A stretch of 64,000 nt of DNA from Gluconacetobacter diazotrophicus PA1 5 (GTDB taxonomy: Bacteria; Pseudomonadota; Alphaproteobacteria; Acetobacterales; Acetobacteraceae). The translations under genes and the position numbers were made by a program. The notes below the pieces were generated by a model, which saw only the letters and a list, made by a program, of their open reading frames with translations, was not told where the DNA came from and searched no databases. The stretch spans positions 3,636,001-3,700,000 of the forward strand of contig NC_010125.1 of the NCBI RefSeq assembly GCF_000067045.1, read 5' to 3'. Below are positions 35,285-43,174 of the stretch, one piece after another; position 1 is the stretch's first letter; the number at the start of each line of letters is the position of its first letter.

Positions 35285-36529
35285 CTACGCAGGCCGGCTC
35301 TCACGATAGGCCTCAGGGCGCCCCTCTTTGCGCCTAGACGCGGTCAAATCATCCAGGCCGACCTGCCCAGCCAGGATCAGGTCGGCCCAGATCTGCGCCA
35401 GCTCGCGCCGCCGCGCCAGGTAGAGCGCCCGGTTATACGCCCCTTCCGTCTGGTTCGGCGGCACATGCGCCAGCATCGCGTCGATGATGTGCCGGTCGTC
35501 CGGATATTCCTCGTTCATCACGGTCGAAAACGTGGACCGGAACCCGTGCGGAACATGGCGATGATGAAAGCCTGCCCGATTCAGCAGATAGCCAAGCGCG
35601 TTTTCGCTGATGATCTGGGCCGGACGCCGCGTGTTGGGGAACAAATGCGGCCACCGCGCACTGAATGGGCGCAGGGCGTCGATAACCTCGACTGCCTGAC
35701 GGGACAGTGGCACCAGATGCTCCCGCTTCATTTTCATCCGGGCAGCGGGGATCACCCAGATCGGCCGCTCGCCATCCAGCCCCTCGAACTCGCACCACCT
35801 GGCCGCCCGTAGTTCGCCGGGCCGTACGGCGGTCAGATAAAGCAGGCGCAAGGCCAACAGGGTCACGGGGTGGGCGTCTTCGCGCTCGACAGCCTGGATC
35901 ATGTCGCGGGCCTTAGGCAGGCTGGTGATCGCCGGCTGCCTGCCGCGCACCACGGGCCGCAATGCGGATGCAATAATGGCCGCAGGATCCGATGTCGCTA
36001 TCCCAGACGCGATCGCATAGACGAACACATCGCTGATCCTCTGGCGGACGCGATGGGCCGTCTCGATCGCCCCTCGTTCCTGTATGGCCCGCAGCACGTC
36101 CAGAACGGCAGTCGGCGTCAGCGTAGCGATCGGCAGGCGTCCGATCGCGGGGAACACATCGCGCTCCAGGCTTCGTATGACGTCCAGGGCATATTGCGCC
36201 GTCCACAGGTCGCGCCGGTTCTCATGCCATTCGCGAGCCACAAGCTCGAACGCCGGCGCCGGCACGGCCCCGGCTGGGGCCACCATAGCGGCGGGTTCGT
36301 TGGCGCGAATGCGCCGCCTGGCCATCACCGCGGCCTCGCGCGCGTCAGCCAGGGACATCTCCGGATAAGCACCGAACGTCAGGGTCTGTTCCCGCCCCGC
36401 CTGCCGATAGCGCAGCCGCCAGATCTTCCCGCCAGCAGGGGTCACAAACAGGAACAGGCCGCCCTGATCCGGCAGCCTGTATCCCTTCTGACGAGGCTTC
36501 GCCGCCCGAGCCTGAGTATCTGTCAGCAC
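35285..36529 (-). CDS. Tyrosine recombinase, P4-integrase type (element A)
   Basis: 414 aa with GTG at 36529, preceded by GGAGAA; it integrates element A at tRNA-Tyr. N-terminal DUF4102-like arm-binding domain (LTDTQARAAKPRQKGYRLPD, KIWRLRYRQAGREQTLTFGA, YPEMSLADAR). Catalytic residues visible: Arg in TAVRPGELRAARW, H-x-x-R in VPHGFRSTFSTVMNE, His in AMLAHVPPN and Tyr in EGAYNRALY. A longer frame upstream reads through the arm-site repeats and is rejected. It faces away from the attachment core at 36690. Confidence 0.92.
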   Translation of the reverse strand: MLTDTQARAAKPRQKGYRLPDQGGLFLFVTPAGGKIWRLRYRQAGREQTLTFGAYPEMSLADAREAAVMARRRIRANEPAAMVAPAGAVPAPAFELVAREWHENRRDLWTAQYALDVIRSLERDVFPAIGRLPIATLTPTAVLDVLRAIQERGAIETAHRVRQRISDVFVYAIASGIATSDPAAIIASALRPVVRGRQPAITSLPKARDMIQAVEREDAHPVTLLALRLLYLTAVRPGELRAARWCEFEGLDGERPIWVIPAARMKMKREHLVPLSRQAVEVIDALRPFSARWPHLFPNTRRPAQIISENALGYLLNRAGFHHRHVPHGFRSTFSTVMNEEYPDDRHIIDAMLAHVPPNQTEGAYNRALYLARRRELAQIWADLILAGQVGLDDLTASRRKEGRPEAYRESRPA

Positions 36530-36540
36530 GCCGATTCTCC

Positions 36541-36584
36541 GATGCCCACATTCCACCCTCGACGATGCCCACACGATGCCCACA
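36541..36584 (+). promoter_or_regulatory. Probable integrase arm sites, element A right
   Basis: Three exact copies of GATGCCCACA at 36541, 36564 and 36575, between the integrase start and the core. Related copies lie at 14079-14100 near the other end of element A, in the same orientation. The spacing and location suit arm-type integrase binding and possibly autoregulation. Confidence 0.6.
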
Positions 36585-36689
36585 ATCCGATGAGACAACG
36601 TGAGACAAAACGAGAACAAGTGAGATGAAGAATGACGCAACAGGGCGCGGAAAACCAGCCCTGAGAGACGTTATGCGATTGTTTGATAT

Positions 36690-36713
36690 GGAGAATTGGT
36701 GGAGGGGGTTTCC
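36690..36713 (+). other. Internal attachment core (element A right / element B left)
   Basis: 24 bp identical to 13996-14019; the 14-bp core TGGTGGAGGGGGTT is at 36697-36710. It is the junction of the two tandem elements, with divergently oriented integrase genes on either side (starts at 36529 and 36861). Confidence 0.85.
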
Positions 36714-36829
36714 ACCTAACTCACGTTCCTGTGTGTCCTTGACCATCCCAAAAAGTCTGTGTTTCACATAGATATAGGGAAGCGCCTGTTCGCGGGCGTT
36801 CGCATCTGTTCCCGGTAAGCCCGGTTTCT

Positions 36830-36852
36830 AAGAGGGATAGCAAGAGGGATAG
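36830..36852 (+). promoter_or_regulatory. Probable integrase arm sites, element B left
   Basis: Two copies of AAGAGGGATAG (36830 and 36842) 9 bp before the integrase ATG. They are part of a roughly 57-bp stretch (36797-36852) that recurs with about one change in five at 59527-59583, next to the tRNA core. Same orientation at both ends, as expected for attP arms split by integration. Confidence 0.65.
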
Positions 36853-36860
36853 CGAAGGTT

Positions 36861-38090
36861 ATGAGTCGGGTCGCGCCGCATCGTCTAACCGTCCGTCAGG
36901 TCGGCGCCCTCAAGGATGGGGCGCTCGCAGACGGCGGCAATCTCTGGGTGGTCGCGAAGGGTGGATCGAAGGTCTGGACGTTCCGCTACACCAGCCCGAC
37001 GACCGGCAAGCGCCGCGAAATGGGCCTAGGACCGGTCCAGGACGTCAGCCTCGCGCAGGCCCGGCGTCTCGCGGCTGACGGCCGCCATCTGTTGATGGAC
37101 GGCATCGACCCGATTGTGCAGCGGGACCGTGACCTGGCCGAACGCAAGAAAGAAAGCGGCGTGACTCTACAGACGGCTGCCACTCGCTACATCGAGGAAC
37201 AGACCCCGGGCTGGCGTGACCCGCGGGCTGCGAATATCTGGATCAGTTCGTTCGAGCGGCTGGTATTCCCGCTCTGTGGAGACAAGGCCGTGGTCGGGAT
37301 CGACACCGACGACGTGCTGGCCGTGCTGCGGCCAATCTGGACCACGAAGACCGAAACCGCCGACCGGCTGCGCGGGCGCCTTGAGCGCGTGCTGGACTAT
37401 GCCCGGACACATGGCTGGCGTGACGGCGACAATCCGGCTCGGTGGAAGGGGCACCTGGCGGCGATCCTGCCGAAGCCCTCGGCCGTCGCGAAGGTCGAGC
37501 ACCATGCGGCTGTTGATCGGAAGGACATCGGCAAGGTGACGGCCGCCCTGGGCGCATCCCAGGGCGTTGCTGCCAAGGCCGTCCGCTTCGCCTGCCTGAC
37601 GGCTTCCCGATCTGGAGAGGTCCGATCGGCCGTCTGGTCGGAAATCGACATGAAGGCCGGCATCTGGATCGTGCCGGCGCACAAGATGAAGGCCGGGCAG
37701 GAGCATCGCGTGCCGATGTCTGGATCCGCGCTGGCGATCTTGAGAGAGGTCGAACCGCTGCGAGATCCGAAGGGCGCCGACTTCGTGTTCCCGGGCCAGA
37801 AGCGCGGCAAGACTCTGTCCGATGTCGCGCTGTCCAAGGCCCTTCACCTGGCGGCCGGGACAAAGGCCGTCACCGTCCATGGCCTGCGATCCACCTTCCG
37901 CGACTGGGCAGCCGAGGAAACCGACTATCCCCGCGAGGTGGCCGAGATGGCCCTGGCGCACGCGATCGGCGACAAGGTCGAGGCAGCCTATCGCCGCGGC
38001 GACCTGTTCGAGAAGCGCCGGCAGATGATGGAGGATTGGGCGCGCTGGGTGCTGGCAGCGGGCAACGGCGAAGCTGACCGGCAGTCGTAA
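36861..38090 (+). CDS. Tyrosine recombinase, P4-integrase type (element B)
   Basis: 409 aa. DUF4102-like N-terminal domain (VRQVGALKDGALADGGNLWV, KVWTFRYTSPTTGKRREMGL, LAQARRLAADGRHLLMDGID), core-binding domain, then the catalytic domain with Arg in ASRSGEVRSAVW, H-x-x-R in VHGLRSTFRDWAAEE, His in MALAHAIGDKVE and Tyr in AAYRRGDLFEKRR. It is clearly distinct from the element A integrase although both use the same tRNA. Followed by a 570-bp region with no gene but with repeat modules. Confidence 0.94.
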   Translation: MSRVAPHRLTVRQVGALKDGALADGGNLWVVAKGGSKVWTFRYTSPTTGKRREMGLGPVQDVSLAQARRLAADGRHLLMDGIDPIVQRDRDLAERKKESGVTLQTAATRYIEEQTPGWRDPRAANIWISSFERLVFPLCGDKAVVGIDTDDVLAVLRPIWTTKTETADRLRGRLERVLDYARTHGWRDGDNPARWKGHLAAILPKPSAVAKVEHHAAVDRKDIGKVTAALGASQGVAAKAVRFACLTASRSGEVRSAVWSEIDMKAGIWIVPAHKMKAGQEHRVPMSGSALAILREVEPLRDPKGADFVFPGQKRGKTLSDVALSKALHLAAGTKAVTVHGLRSTFRDWAAEETDYPREVAEMALAHAIGDKVEAAYRRGDLFEKRRQMMEDWARWVLAAGNGEADRQS

Positions 38091-38123
38091 GGGCCGGGAA
38101 TCGACGGGGACATACTTTTTTCC

Positions 38124-38237
38124 GGTGTAACCGGTGTAACCGGTGTAACGGGACGCTCCGAATGGCGGGATGCTGCCATTTTTCTGAGGGTGGTGCCGGT
38201 TACACCTATCGATATGGGCGGTGTAACCGGTGTAACC
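38124..38237 (+). repeat. Composite iteron module 1 (GGTGTAACC)
   Basis: Six 9-bp units: forward at 38124, 38133 and 38142 (last one GGTGTAACG), reverse (GGTTACACC) at 38198, forward at 38220 and 38229. Between the triplet and the reverse unit lies TGCTGCCATTTTTCTGA (38171-38187). A 13-bp gap separates the reverse unit from the final pair. The same order occurs twice more at 48926-49152. No gene overlaps it. Confidence 0.85.
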
Positions 38238-38669
38238 GACCGCTTGCTGTGCGGACCTGTCATCTTTTCGGTGTTCCGCGTGCTCCACCTTGCTGGGAGC
38301 AGCAGAAAGCCCCCCGCCGCCCGGCAGAGCGAATCCGAGGTATCATCCGCAGAATACCGCCACTTTTGGGGCGCCCCCTACCTGATTTGTCCAAGTTCGG
38401 ACCCGGCGGGCGTACACGCGCTCGCCCGCCGTAGAACCCGCAGAAGACTGCCGTTTTTTGGGTGCGGGCTGGGATATTTCGCTCGGGCTCAGCACCACCC
38501 GTACACTCGGGCCCTGGATGAACGGCCACCCCAAGACATCGGGCCGGGATCGGCTGAACGCCACAGGACAAAATCGGGTCGGACAGGTCGGACAGAGGAA
38601 ACCCGACTCTCAGTGGACTGACGGCCCCTCCGGCTTCTGCTATGTTCAATTTGAACAGGGAGCATGGGC
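38238..38669. other. Non-coding region with two copies of a CGCAGAAnACYGCC motif
   Basis: Between iteron module 1 and the next gene. Two copies of a 24-bp element beginning CGCAGAA, with GCC at positions 12-14 and a T-run after it, lie at 38348-38371 and 38439-38462; related copies sit inside the iteron modules at 38171, 48966 and 49100. No open frame here has a ribosome site or convincing composition. Confidence 0.6.
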
Positions 38670-39683
38670 ATGGCGGCGGCACTGAACATCGAAACGCTTG
38701 CGAAGGTCTGGGCGCTGGCCGAGCGCGGAGCCGGAGGGGAGGCGCAGGCGGCGCGCGCCAGGGCGGCGGCTATGATCGAACCGCACGGCTATGCGCTTGA
38801 GGACGTGCCGGACCTGATCGCGGGTCTGGCAGGCCCCGAGCCTGGTGCTGGCGGCTTCACCTTCTACAACATGAGCAATCCGGCCCATGTGCGGGCCTAT
38901 GCCGCGCAGGAACGGGCCAAATGCCGTCGGTGGATGGCCGAACATGCCGTCGAGATCGCGGAAGTCATCGTCCGGTATGGGTCGGAAGAAGCCGTTTTTG
39001 CCCCCACGCCGGACGAGCGGGCCTTCGACGATGCTATCGAGCCCTTCCGCGAGAAGCGCGGCGGCGACAATGCGGATACGTTCGATGGCGAGCTTTTCGG
39101 CCCCACGTCGCGCGTCCGCACCGCGTTGGGCAACGCAAAGCCATGGCCGACGACGATCCCCGATGCTCTGGCCGAGCTTGAGGCATGGGAACGCCTACAG
39201 GACGACCGCAACACGGCGGACGGGAACAGGCAGCGTGAATACCTGAGCCAGGGCGCGGACTTTCGCCGGTGGGCGCTGGGCGACATGGTGAACAAAGACT
39301 TGCCGGCCCGTAACCTGTCTGACGTGATCACCCGGCTGCGCTTTCAGGTAGACAGCCAAGGCACCTATGATGCCACTGAGGCCGTGCTGGCTGATCTTGA
39401 GCGGCTACAGGCCGCCCATGCCGGGAAATCTGGCAATGGAACAAAGACCGCCCAAGAGGCAGATTCCTGCCGCATAGACTTTAAGGGACGCGCGGCCCCT
39501 GATGGCCCGGCCGGCGGCGATGGCCGCCCGTTCAATCTGAACACGGCATCCCAGCGCCGGGCGGCGGTGGAGCGCATCCTGAACACGCCCGAGGGGCAGC
39601 GCCTGTCCTTACGCGCCATTGCAGCCATGGCCGGCGTCTCCCCTGCCACCGTGATGGCGGCGCGGAAGCGGAGGGCAGCCTGA
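38670..39683 (+). CDS. DUF2786-like N-terminus with C-terminal helix-turn-helix
   Basis: 337 aa; the ATG at 38670 is preferred over 38664 because GGGAG is correctly spaced. N-terminal LAKVWALAERGAGGEAQAAR with AAAMIEPHGYALEDV resembles the short DUF2786 domain of phage proteins. The middle is charged and helical. The C terminus LSLRAIAAMAGVSPATVMAA is a helix-turn-helix. Probably a DNA-binding regulator or replication accessory of element B, placed just after iteron module 1. Partner unknown. Confidence 0.7.
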   Translation: MAAALNIETLAKVWALAERGAGGEAQAARARAAAMIEPHGYALEDVPDLIAGLAGPEPGAGGFTFYNMSNPAHVRAYAAQERAKCRRWMAEHAVEIAEVIVRYGSEEAVFAPTPDERAFDDAIEPFREKRGGDNADTFDGELFGPTSRVRTALGNAKPWPTTIPDALAELEAWERLQDDRNTADGNRQREYLSQGADFRRWALGDMVNKDLPARNLSDVITRLRFQVDSQGTYDATEAVLADLERLQAAHAGKSGNGTKTAQEADSCRIDFKGRAAPDGPAGGDGRPFNLNTASQRRAAVERILNTPEGQRLSLRAIAAMAGVSPATVMAARKRRAA

Positions 39684-40109
39684 GCGGAATGGCGGCGTGA
39701 TCGCAACTCTCATACAGCTACTGGCGCCAAGCGCGTCCGACATTGCATTTTCTGGTCGGTCCGGCCGCACCAGGGTTAAAGCAGTGGGGCACCGTGAGAC
39801 CGGTGGTGACGGATTCTTGGGCTGAAGCGGTCTCCATGCGGACAGAGGTCTGTATAACAAACAAATAAATTACATGTCCTAATTGGTATATATATAAATA
39901 CTATTTCCAATCCGGACATCTTAATACATAAATATCGACCAGATTATTATTTTAAAAATATCTACATTTACTAAATGTTAACTAATTATATCGTATGTGT
40001 GTGCATAGTACATAATAATAAAAGAACAAATTAACCAGATCAAATCATTATTTTAGGAAATAAGTAATAAATTCCTCGGGCAATCTCGCCCAAGAGGGAT
40101 GCTATTTAT
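39684..40109. other. AT-rich non-coding stretch
   Basis: From about 39850 to 40075 the sequence is visibly AT-rich (runs such as GGTATATATATAAATAC), in sharp contrast to the GC-rich surroundings. No reading frame of note. A short inverted repeat (CCTCGGGC / GCCCAAGAGG) is at 40076-40099 just before the next gene. It marks the left edge of a foreign-looking cargo block; AT-rich silencer DNA or a promoter region is possible. Confidence 0.7.
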
Positions 40110-40892
40110 ATGGGAACGCAACTCCGTCCATTCCTGGACGCGATTGAGATCAACCACGGCCCCAAGATGGAAATCGGCCGATATTTCCTTCAACTTGCCG
40201 AGTCTGCGCGCCGACTGGGCATATCATGGCACATGGGGCGTGATTTCGACCGCTTGGTCGAAGTAAATCGGCGACATCAGGACACGTGGGAGCCGCTGTC
40301 GCCGATTTATGACCCGGAATTGTCAGATATCAACCGAGACAACGTCATCTATATCGAGGGCCAAGCCAGCGGAGAGCCGGTGGTGACATTGATTCTGCGC
40401 CGCTATGATTGGCCGACGAGCACACTGCAGGCGGAGTGGGAATCAGGGCGATTTGCCTATCGCGATCCAGAAACGCAGATGGACCCGAACGAGAAATGGG
40501 TTGCCGAGGCCCCAATGGCTTCTGAAATCAATGGGCGCGTCGTATTCGCTGGTGGCCTTTGGTGCCACCCCAGCCTTCGACGCAAGCGGTTGCCTATCCT
40601 GACCGTCGCCATGATGCGAAGCATTTCACTGGCTGCATGGAACCCCGACTTCGCCATTGGCATGATCGAGGCTGGGCCATTGGCGCGCACCCTGCTGCCG
40701 CTATATGGAAATCCTCCCGTGCAGCCAGGCATGAAAATCCTCGGAGCGTGGCGCACCTTCGAATGCCTTCTTAGTTGGGAAACACCGGATGTCCTGACCA
40801 ATCATGTGCTGAAAAATCTAGCGGCTCCGAACCAACCTGACCAACGGTACAGAGCAGACGAAAACATCCTCCGCGCTGGTGCGCCACGGTAA
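40110..40892 (+). CDS. Unrecognised cargo protein, GNAT-like by eye
   Basis: 260 aa, not recognised. Mixed alpha/beta with Trp-rich segments (LGISWHMGRDFDRLVEVNRR, DNVIYIEGQASGEPVVTLIL). The part VVFAGGLWCHPSLRRKRLPI followed by LTVAMMRSISLAAWNPDFAI resembles the strand-loop-helix that binds acetyl-CoA in GNAT proteins (Arg-rich loop then helix), but the match is loose. Its last 75 bp overlap the convergent PAS-like gene. AT-rich flanks suggest it came in as cargo. Confidence 0.6.
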   Translation: MGTQLRPFLDAIEINHGPKMEIGRYFLQLAESARRLGISWHMGRDFDRLVEVNRRHQDTWEPLSPIYDPELSDINRDNVIYIEGQASGEPVVTLILRRYDWPTSTLQAEWESGRFAYRDPETQMDPNEKWVAEAPMASEINGRVVFAGGLWCHPSLRRKRLPILTVAMMRSISLAAWNPDFAIGMIEAGPLARTLLPLYGNPPVQPGMKILGAWRTFECLLSWETPDVLTNHVLKNLAAPNQPDQRYRADENILRAGAPR

Positions 40893-41246
40893 AACCAGCC
40901 GCTCATAGCGACACCAAAACTGGGAACCATCGAGGCGCGTCATCAGCGCCTCGATGAGTTCTAAACGCGGGACTTGATCATGGGCGGCGGCAAAATAGCT
41001 GCGCGTGGTCGGCAGGATATAGGCAGCGTCAGGCAGGTCTCTGACGTCGCGACCAATGAGATTTTCATATGGAGAATCGCTGTATAGGCTGTAGGTCTGC
41101 GGCCATGACTCGATCAGGCATCGATCACGTCCTGGCATCCACGCCACTGCCCCACCTCCAAACGCGGGGTTGTCGGAAATCCCGCCGATGTTCCGCGTTG
41201 TGACATATCGCCTTGCTTCTTTCCAAATCTCAAATGCCATTCGCAT
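40818..41246 (-). CDS. PAS-like small protein, convergent cargo gene
   Basis: 142 aa (MRMAFEIWKEARRYVTTRNI). The segment ENLIGRDVRDLPDAAYILPT and the end WCRYERLVLPWRTSAEDVFV recall the PAS-type domain of alphaproteobacterial regulators in which a Y-R-L-x-L-P strand precedes the last strand. No output domain. Overlaps the 3' end of the preceding rightward gene, so transcription of one opposes the other. The two genes may form a cargo unit; function unknown. Confidence 0.5.
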   Translation of the reverse strand: MRMAFEIWKEARRYVTTRNIGGISDNPAFGGGAVAWMPGRDRCLIESWPQTYSLYSDSPYENLIGRDVRDLPDAAYILPTTRSYFAAAHDQVPRLELIEALMTRLDGSQFWCRYERLVLPWRTSAEDVFVCSVPLVRLVRSR

Positions 41247-41713
41247 ATTGGCACGCTTGGGATCTTGAAGTCGGTCCAGGGACAGGCCGATGATGTTGGG
41301 TGTTCCGGGCGCCGCGTTTTCGTTCGGTGTTGCGACTTGGAGCGCATTCAGACGAGCGACGGCATCATTGAGATTTCTTATTACCTCCAGCGGAGCATAC
41401 AGCGTGCCAACGCGTTCGAGGACGATGTTCGGCGTCCCTTGATAAAGGATAAGCTCGAGTATTGTTTGGAGGCATTGTTTCGGAAACAGCGTTGGCTGGA
41501 AACGGATGCGTGTATAGCGTGGGAATGTCGCTGTGGCAGCAAATCCAAGATTTTTGATCGCGTAAGAGATTAAATCAATATCATGGCCAAACTATCCGAC
41601 ATAGTTAAGAAACTCTTTGCTGTTCGGATAGAAAATTTCCCCATTTGGACCGACGAGTAAAATCATATCATGGCGCTTTATGACAGTTTAATGTTTTATT
41701 GCGTATTTATTTT
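41247..41713. other. Gene-poor stretch in AT-rich cargo block
   Basis: GC falls again from about 41340 to 41960. A 102-codon rightward frame (41265-41573) and a short leftward frame exist, but codon use is unlike coding DNA here and there is no ribosome site, so neither is called. Could hold remnants of a decayed gene. Confidence 0.5.
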
Positions 41714-41983
41714 TCAAGTAATGTTTTTATTTTTGTGAAAATCAATAATGGCCGTTTCAGAAGAAATAAATTTCTCCGATAGGCATATTATTATTGAATT
41801 CCCACGATGTTTATCAGGCCCATTCGAAAATTCTATAAATATCTCATTTCCTCCTGTTGGATATATTCTATCAAGATGCATCTTTGAACGAATGGACTTG
41901 GTGCTTGATTTGCGAGGGTGGCTCGTTGCCAAAAAATTCTCACGAAGAAGGGCTTTCAGTTCCCTCGGAACATTCTCGGTCAC
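41714..41983 (-). CDS. Small cargo protein next to repressor
   Basis: 89 aa starting MTENVPRELKALLRENFLAT; its ATG overlaps the repressor stop by 4 bp, which argues that it is translated in the repressor transcript. The rest is Lys/Ile/Asn-rich (NEIFIEFSNGPDKHRGNSII), with AT-rich codons. No known domain. An antisense frame at 41748-41990 is less plausible because it lacks this coupling. Confidence 0.55.
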   Translation of the reverse strand: MTENVPRELKALLRENFLATSHPRKSSTKSIRSKMHLDRIYPTGGNEIFIEFSNGPDKHRGNSIIICLSEKFISSETAIIDFHKNKNIT

Positions 41984-42213
41984 GTCGTGATCTCCTTTTT
42001 CAGCCTTACCCCAGCCCCGCCGCCGTTTTCGGCAATAAATTCTATGCCCGCCACTTCTAAAGCTGCGCGGACCGCGTCGATGGTTCTGAGATAGAGGGAT
42101 TCGCCGCGCTCAAGGCGGGTGATCGTGGTTGGCGATACCTCCGCTGCGGCAGCCAAATCGCGGACGCTAATCTGCAGTGCTGCCCGCGCCATCCTGCATT
42201 GTGCAGCGTTCAA
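41980..42213 (-). CDS. XRE-family helix-turn-helix repressor (element B)
   Basis: 77 aa from a TTG at 42213 (LNAAQCRMARAALQISVRDL); the frame stays open to a GTG at 42261, but that would place an operator inside the gene. Helix-turn-helix is VRDLAAAAEVSPTTITRLER. This short Cro/CI type (starting NAAQCRMARAALQ) is frequent in alphaproteobacterial mobile elements. It is divergent from the early operon and separated from it by two palindromes, so it is the likely maintenance repressor. Confidence 0.8.
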   Translation of the reverse strand: MNAAQCRMARAALQISVRDLAAAAEVSPTTITRLERGESLYLRTIDAVRAALEVAGIEFIAENGGGAGVRLKKEITT

Positions 42214-42215
42214 AG

Positions 42216-42230
42216 TGTCACCCTGTGACA
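42216..42230. promoter_or_regulatory. Repressor operator 1 (TGTCAC-N3-GTGACA)
   Basis: Perfect 6-bp inverted repeat with a 3-bp centre (TGTCACCCTGTGACA), directly before the repressor start. Shares half-site and spacer length with operator 2, 56 bp to the right. Confidence 0.7.
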
Positions 42231-42271
42231 AAGTTATTGACTTCAAGAAGAAGGGTGGCACATTGACGCGA

Positions 42272-42292
42272 CCTTGTCACCTTGTGACAAGG
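42272..42292. promoter_or_regulatory. Repressor operator 2 (CCTTGTCAC-N3-GTGACAAGG)
   Basis: Perfect 9-bp inverted repeat around a CTT centre, 70 bp before the first early gene. The longer symmetry suggests a stronger site than operator 1. Two sites in the divergent promoter region are typical of a phage switch. Confidence 0.75.
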
Positions 42293-42361
42293 CGGCCGGA
42301 CGGAAGGGGTAGGAGCCTTCCAATCCGGCCTAACCACAACCGCTCACACCAGGAGCAGGCA

Positions 42362-42553
42362 ATGGCTGATCGTGCCTATAGCACGCACCCACGATCGTGG
42401 GCATGGACACTCGTACGCGCAACCGGGACCTCGGTTGCAATGGCGATCCTCTTTTTCGTCGCGCTGGCAGGTTTCGCCCAGCCGGAAACGCTGGCTACCC
42501 ACACGGCCCGGCCCGCTCATGCGCCGCTGGTGCTGGCGGAGGGCGGCCGATGA
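42362..42553 (+). CDS. Small membrane protein, first early gene
   Basis: 63 aa with GGAGCAGGCA before the ATG. One hydrophobic helix (SVAMAILFFVALAGFAQPE) after a short basic leader, then a polar tail. First of at least seven tiny genes with ATGA or TGATG overlaps under the operator region. Function unknown. Confidence 0.6.
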   Translation: MADRAYSTHPRSWAWTLVRATGTSVAMAILFFVALAGFAQPETLATHTARPAHAPLVLAEGGR

Positions 42554-42777
42554 GCCCCGAGCGCATGGGCGCCATCGCGGCCGCCGGATTCAGGGTTCAG
42601 AACCTTGCGACACTCCTGATCTGGGCCGGAAACGCGGCCGGGCAGACCTGCTTCGAGGCGACGCAGGAGCGGCTGTCTCATCTCGGTTTCGCCATGCAGC
42701 AGGCTGGGGAGGAACTCTTTCGGCTGTCAGGGGAAATCACCGACGCCGCAGACCTGTCGGGGGAGTGGTCACGATGA
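42550..42777 (+). CDS. Small early protein
   Basis: 75 aa (MSPERMGAIAAAGFRVQNLA), helical by eye, ATGA-coupled on both sides. No motif. Confidence 0.6.
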   Translation: MSPERMGAIAAAGFRVQNLATLLIWAGNAAGQTCFEATQERLSHLGFAMQQAGEELFRLSGEITDAADLSGEWSR

Positions 42778-43049
42778 AACGGACGATCGACCACCGCCTG
42801 AGCGCCGCCAACGGAGCGAAGGACGTCCTGGCCCATCCTTACGCCCTCGAATGGCAGGCTATCCACACGCGCGACCTGCGCGACGTCGCCCTTGCGATTG
42901 GCCGCGACATGGATCTGGTGCGCACCCCTACCGAGGAAATGGTCTCGGACTGGATCGGCGCGGTTCAGTGGATGGCAGCCTATGCCGAGCGGATCGCTCA
43001 GAACGCCGACAAGGATGCCGCTGCCCTGCGGAAAGGCGGTGCGGCATGA
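42774..43049 (+). CDS. Small early protein
   Basis: 91 aa (MKRTIDHRLSAANGAKDVLA), helical and charged, containing VSDWIGAVQWMAAYAERIAQ. ATGA-coupled on both sides. No known domain; size and setting fit phage host-modulation or accessory replication proteins. Confidence 0.62.
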   Translation: MKRTIDHRLSAANGAKDVLAHPYALEWQAIHTRDLRDVALAIGRDMDLVRTPTEEMVSDWIGAVQWMAAYAERIAQNADKDAAALRKGGAA

Positions 43050-43174
43050 GCCGCTCCCTCATGCGCCAGGCAGCGCTATTCATCCTGATCCCGCTGTCTG
43101 CCTGGACTATCCGCGTCGGGCAAGCGCTCGGCCGGCTGGCGGTGCGTCTGGCCCGACGGGAGGGCGCGCTATGA
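43046..43174 (+). CDS. Very small membrane protein
   Basis: 42 aa (MSRSLMRQAALFILIPLSAW) with one hydrophobic helix and an Arg-rich C terminus. It fills exactly the space between its neighbours with ATGA overlaps at both ends, which is the main support. Confidence 0.5.
   Translation: MSRSLMRQAALFILIPLSAWTIRVGQALGRLAVRLARREGAL

Larger units (their letters stand above)
33884..35337 (+). pseudogene. AlpA-family regulator/excisionase, interrupted by IS481-like element
   Basis: N-part MPDPIDHLLTMREVIEITGF is followed after the insertion by FSRPTIYRYMRAGHMPRPLK and LGSGSIRWRNSTIQNWLRQH. Joined, this is a typical AlpA winged-helix protein of about 80 aa. GTTCAGC is present on both sides of the insertion (33940-33946 and 35157-35163). 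Its 3' end overlaps the convergent integrase gene. AlpA-type proteins direct excision or activate the integrase, so element A excision is probably impaired. Confidence 0.85.
13996..36713. mobile_element. Element A: defective Mu-tail-like prophage at tRNA-Tyr
   Basis: Bounded by 24-bp identical direct repeats at 13996-14019 and 36690-36713, both containing the 14-bp tRNA-Tyr 3'-end core. It carries a leftward contractile-tail operon, an integrase at its right end, and putative integrase arm sites (GATGCCCACA type) inside both ends. No terminase, portal, capsid, sheath or tube gene remains; an IS21-like insertion lies where they would be. Element A is therefore not able to make virions by itself. 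Confidence 0.85.

Noticed and set aside
40087-40101. AAGAGGGATGC before the cargo gene as another integrase arm site
   Set aside because: It is a single copy far from any attachment core and overlaps the likely ribosome-binding region, so the resemblance is probably chance.
41748-41990. An 80-codon rightward frame opposite the small cargo gene
   Set aside because: The leftward frame is coupled by a 4-bp overlap to the repressor, which makes it the better candidate; both cannot easily be real.
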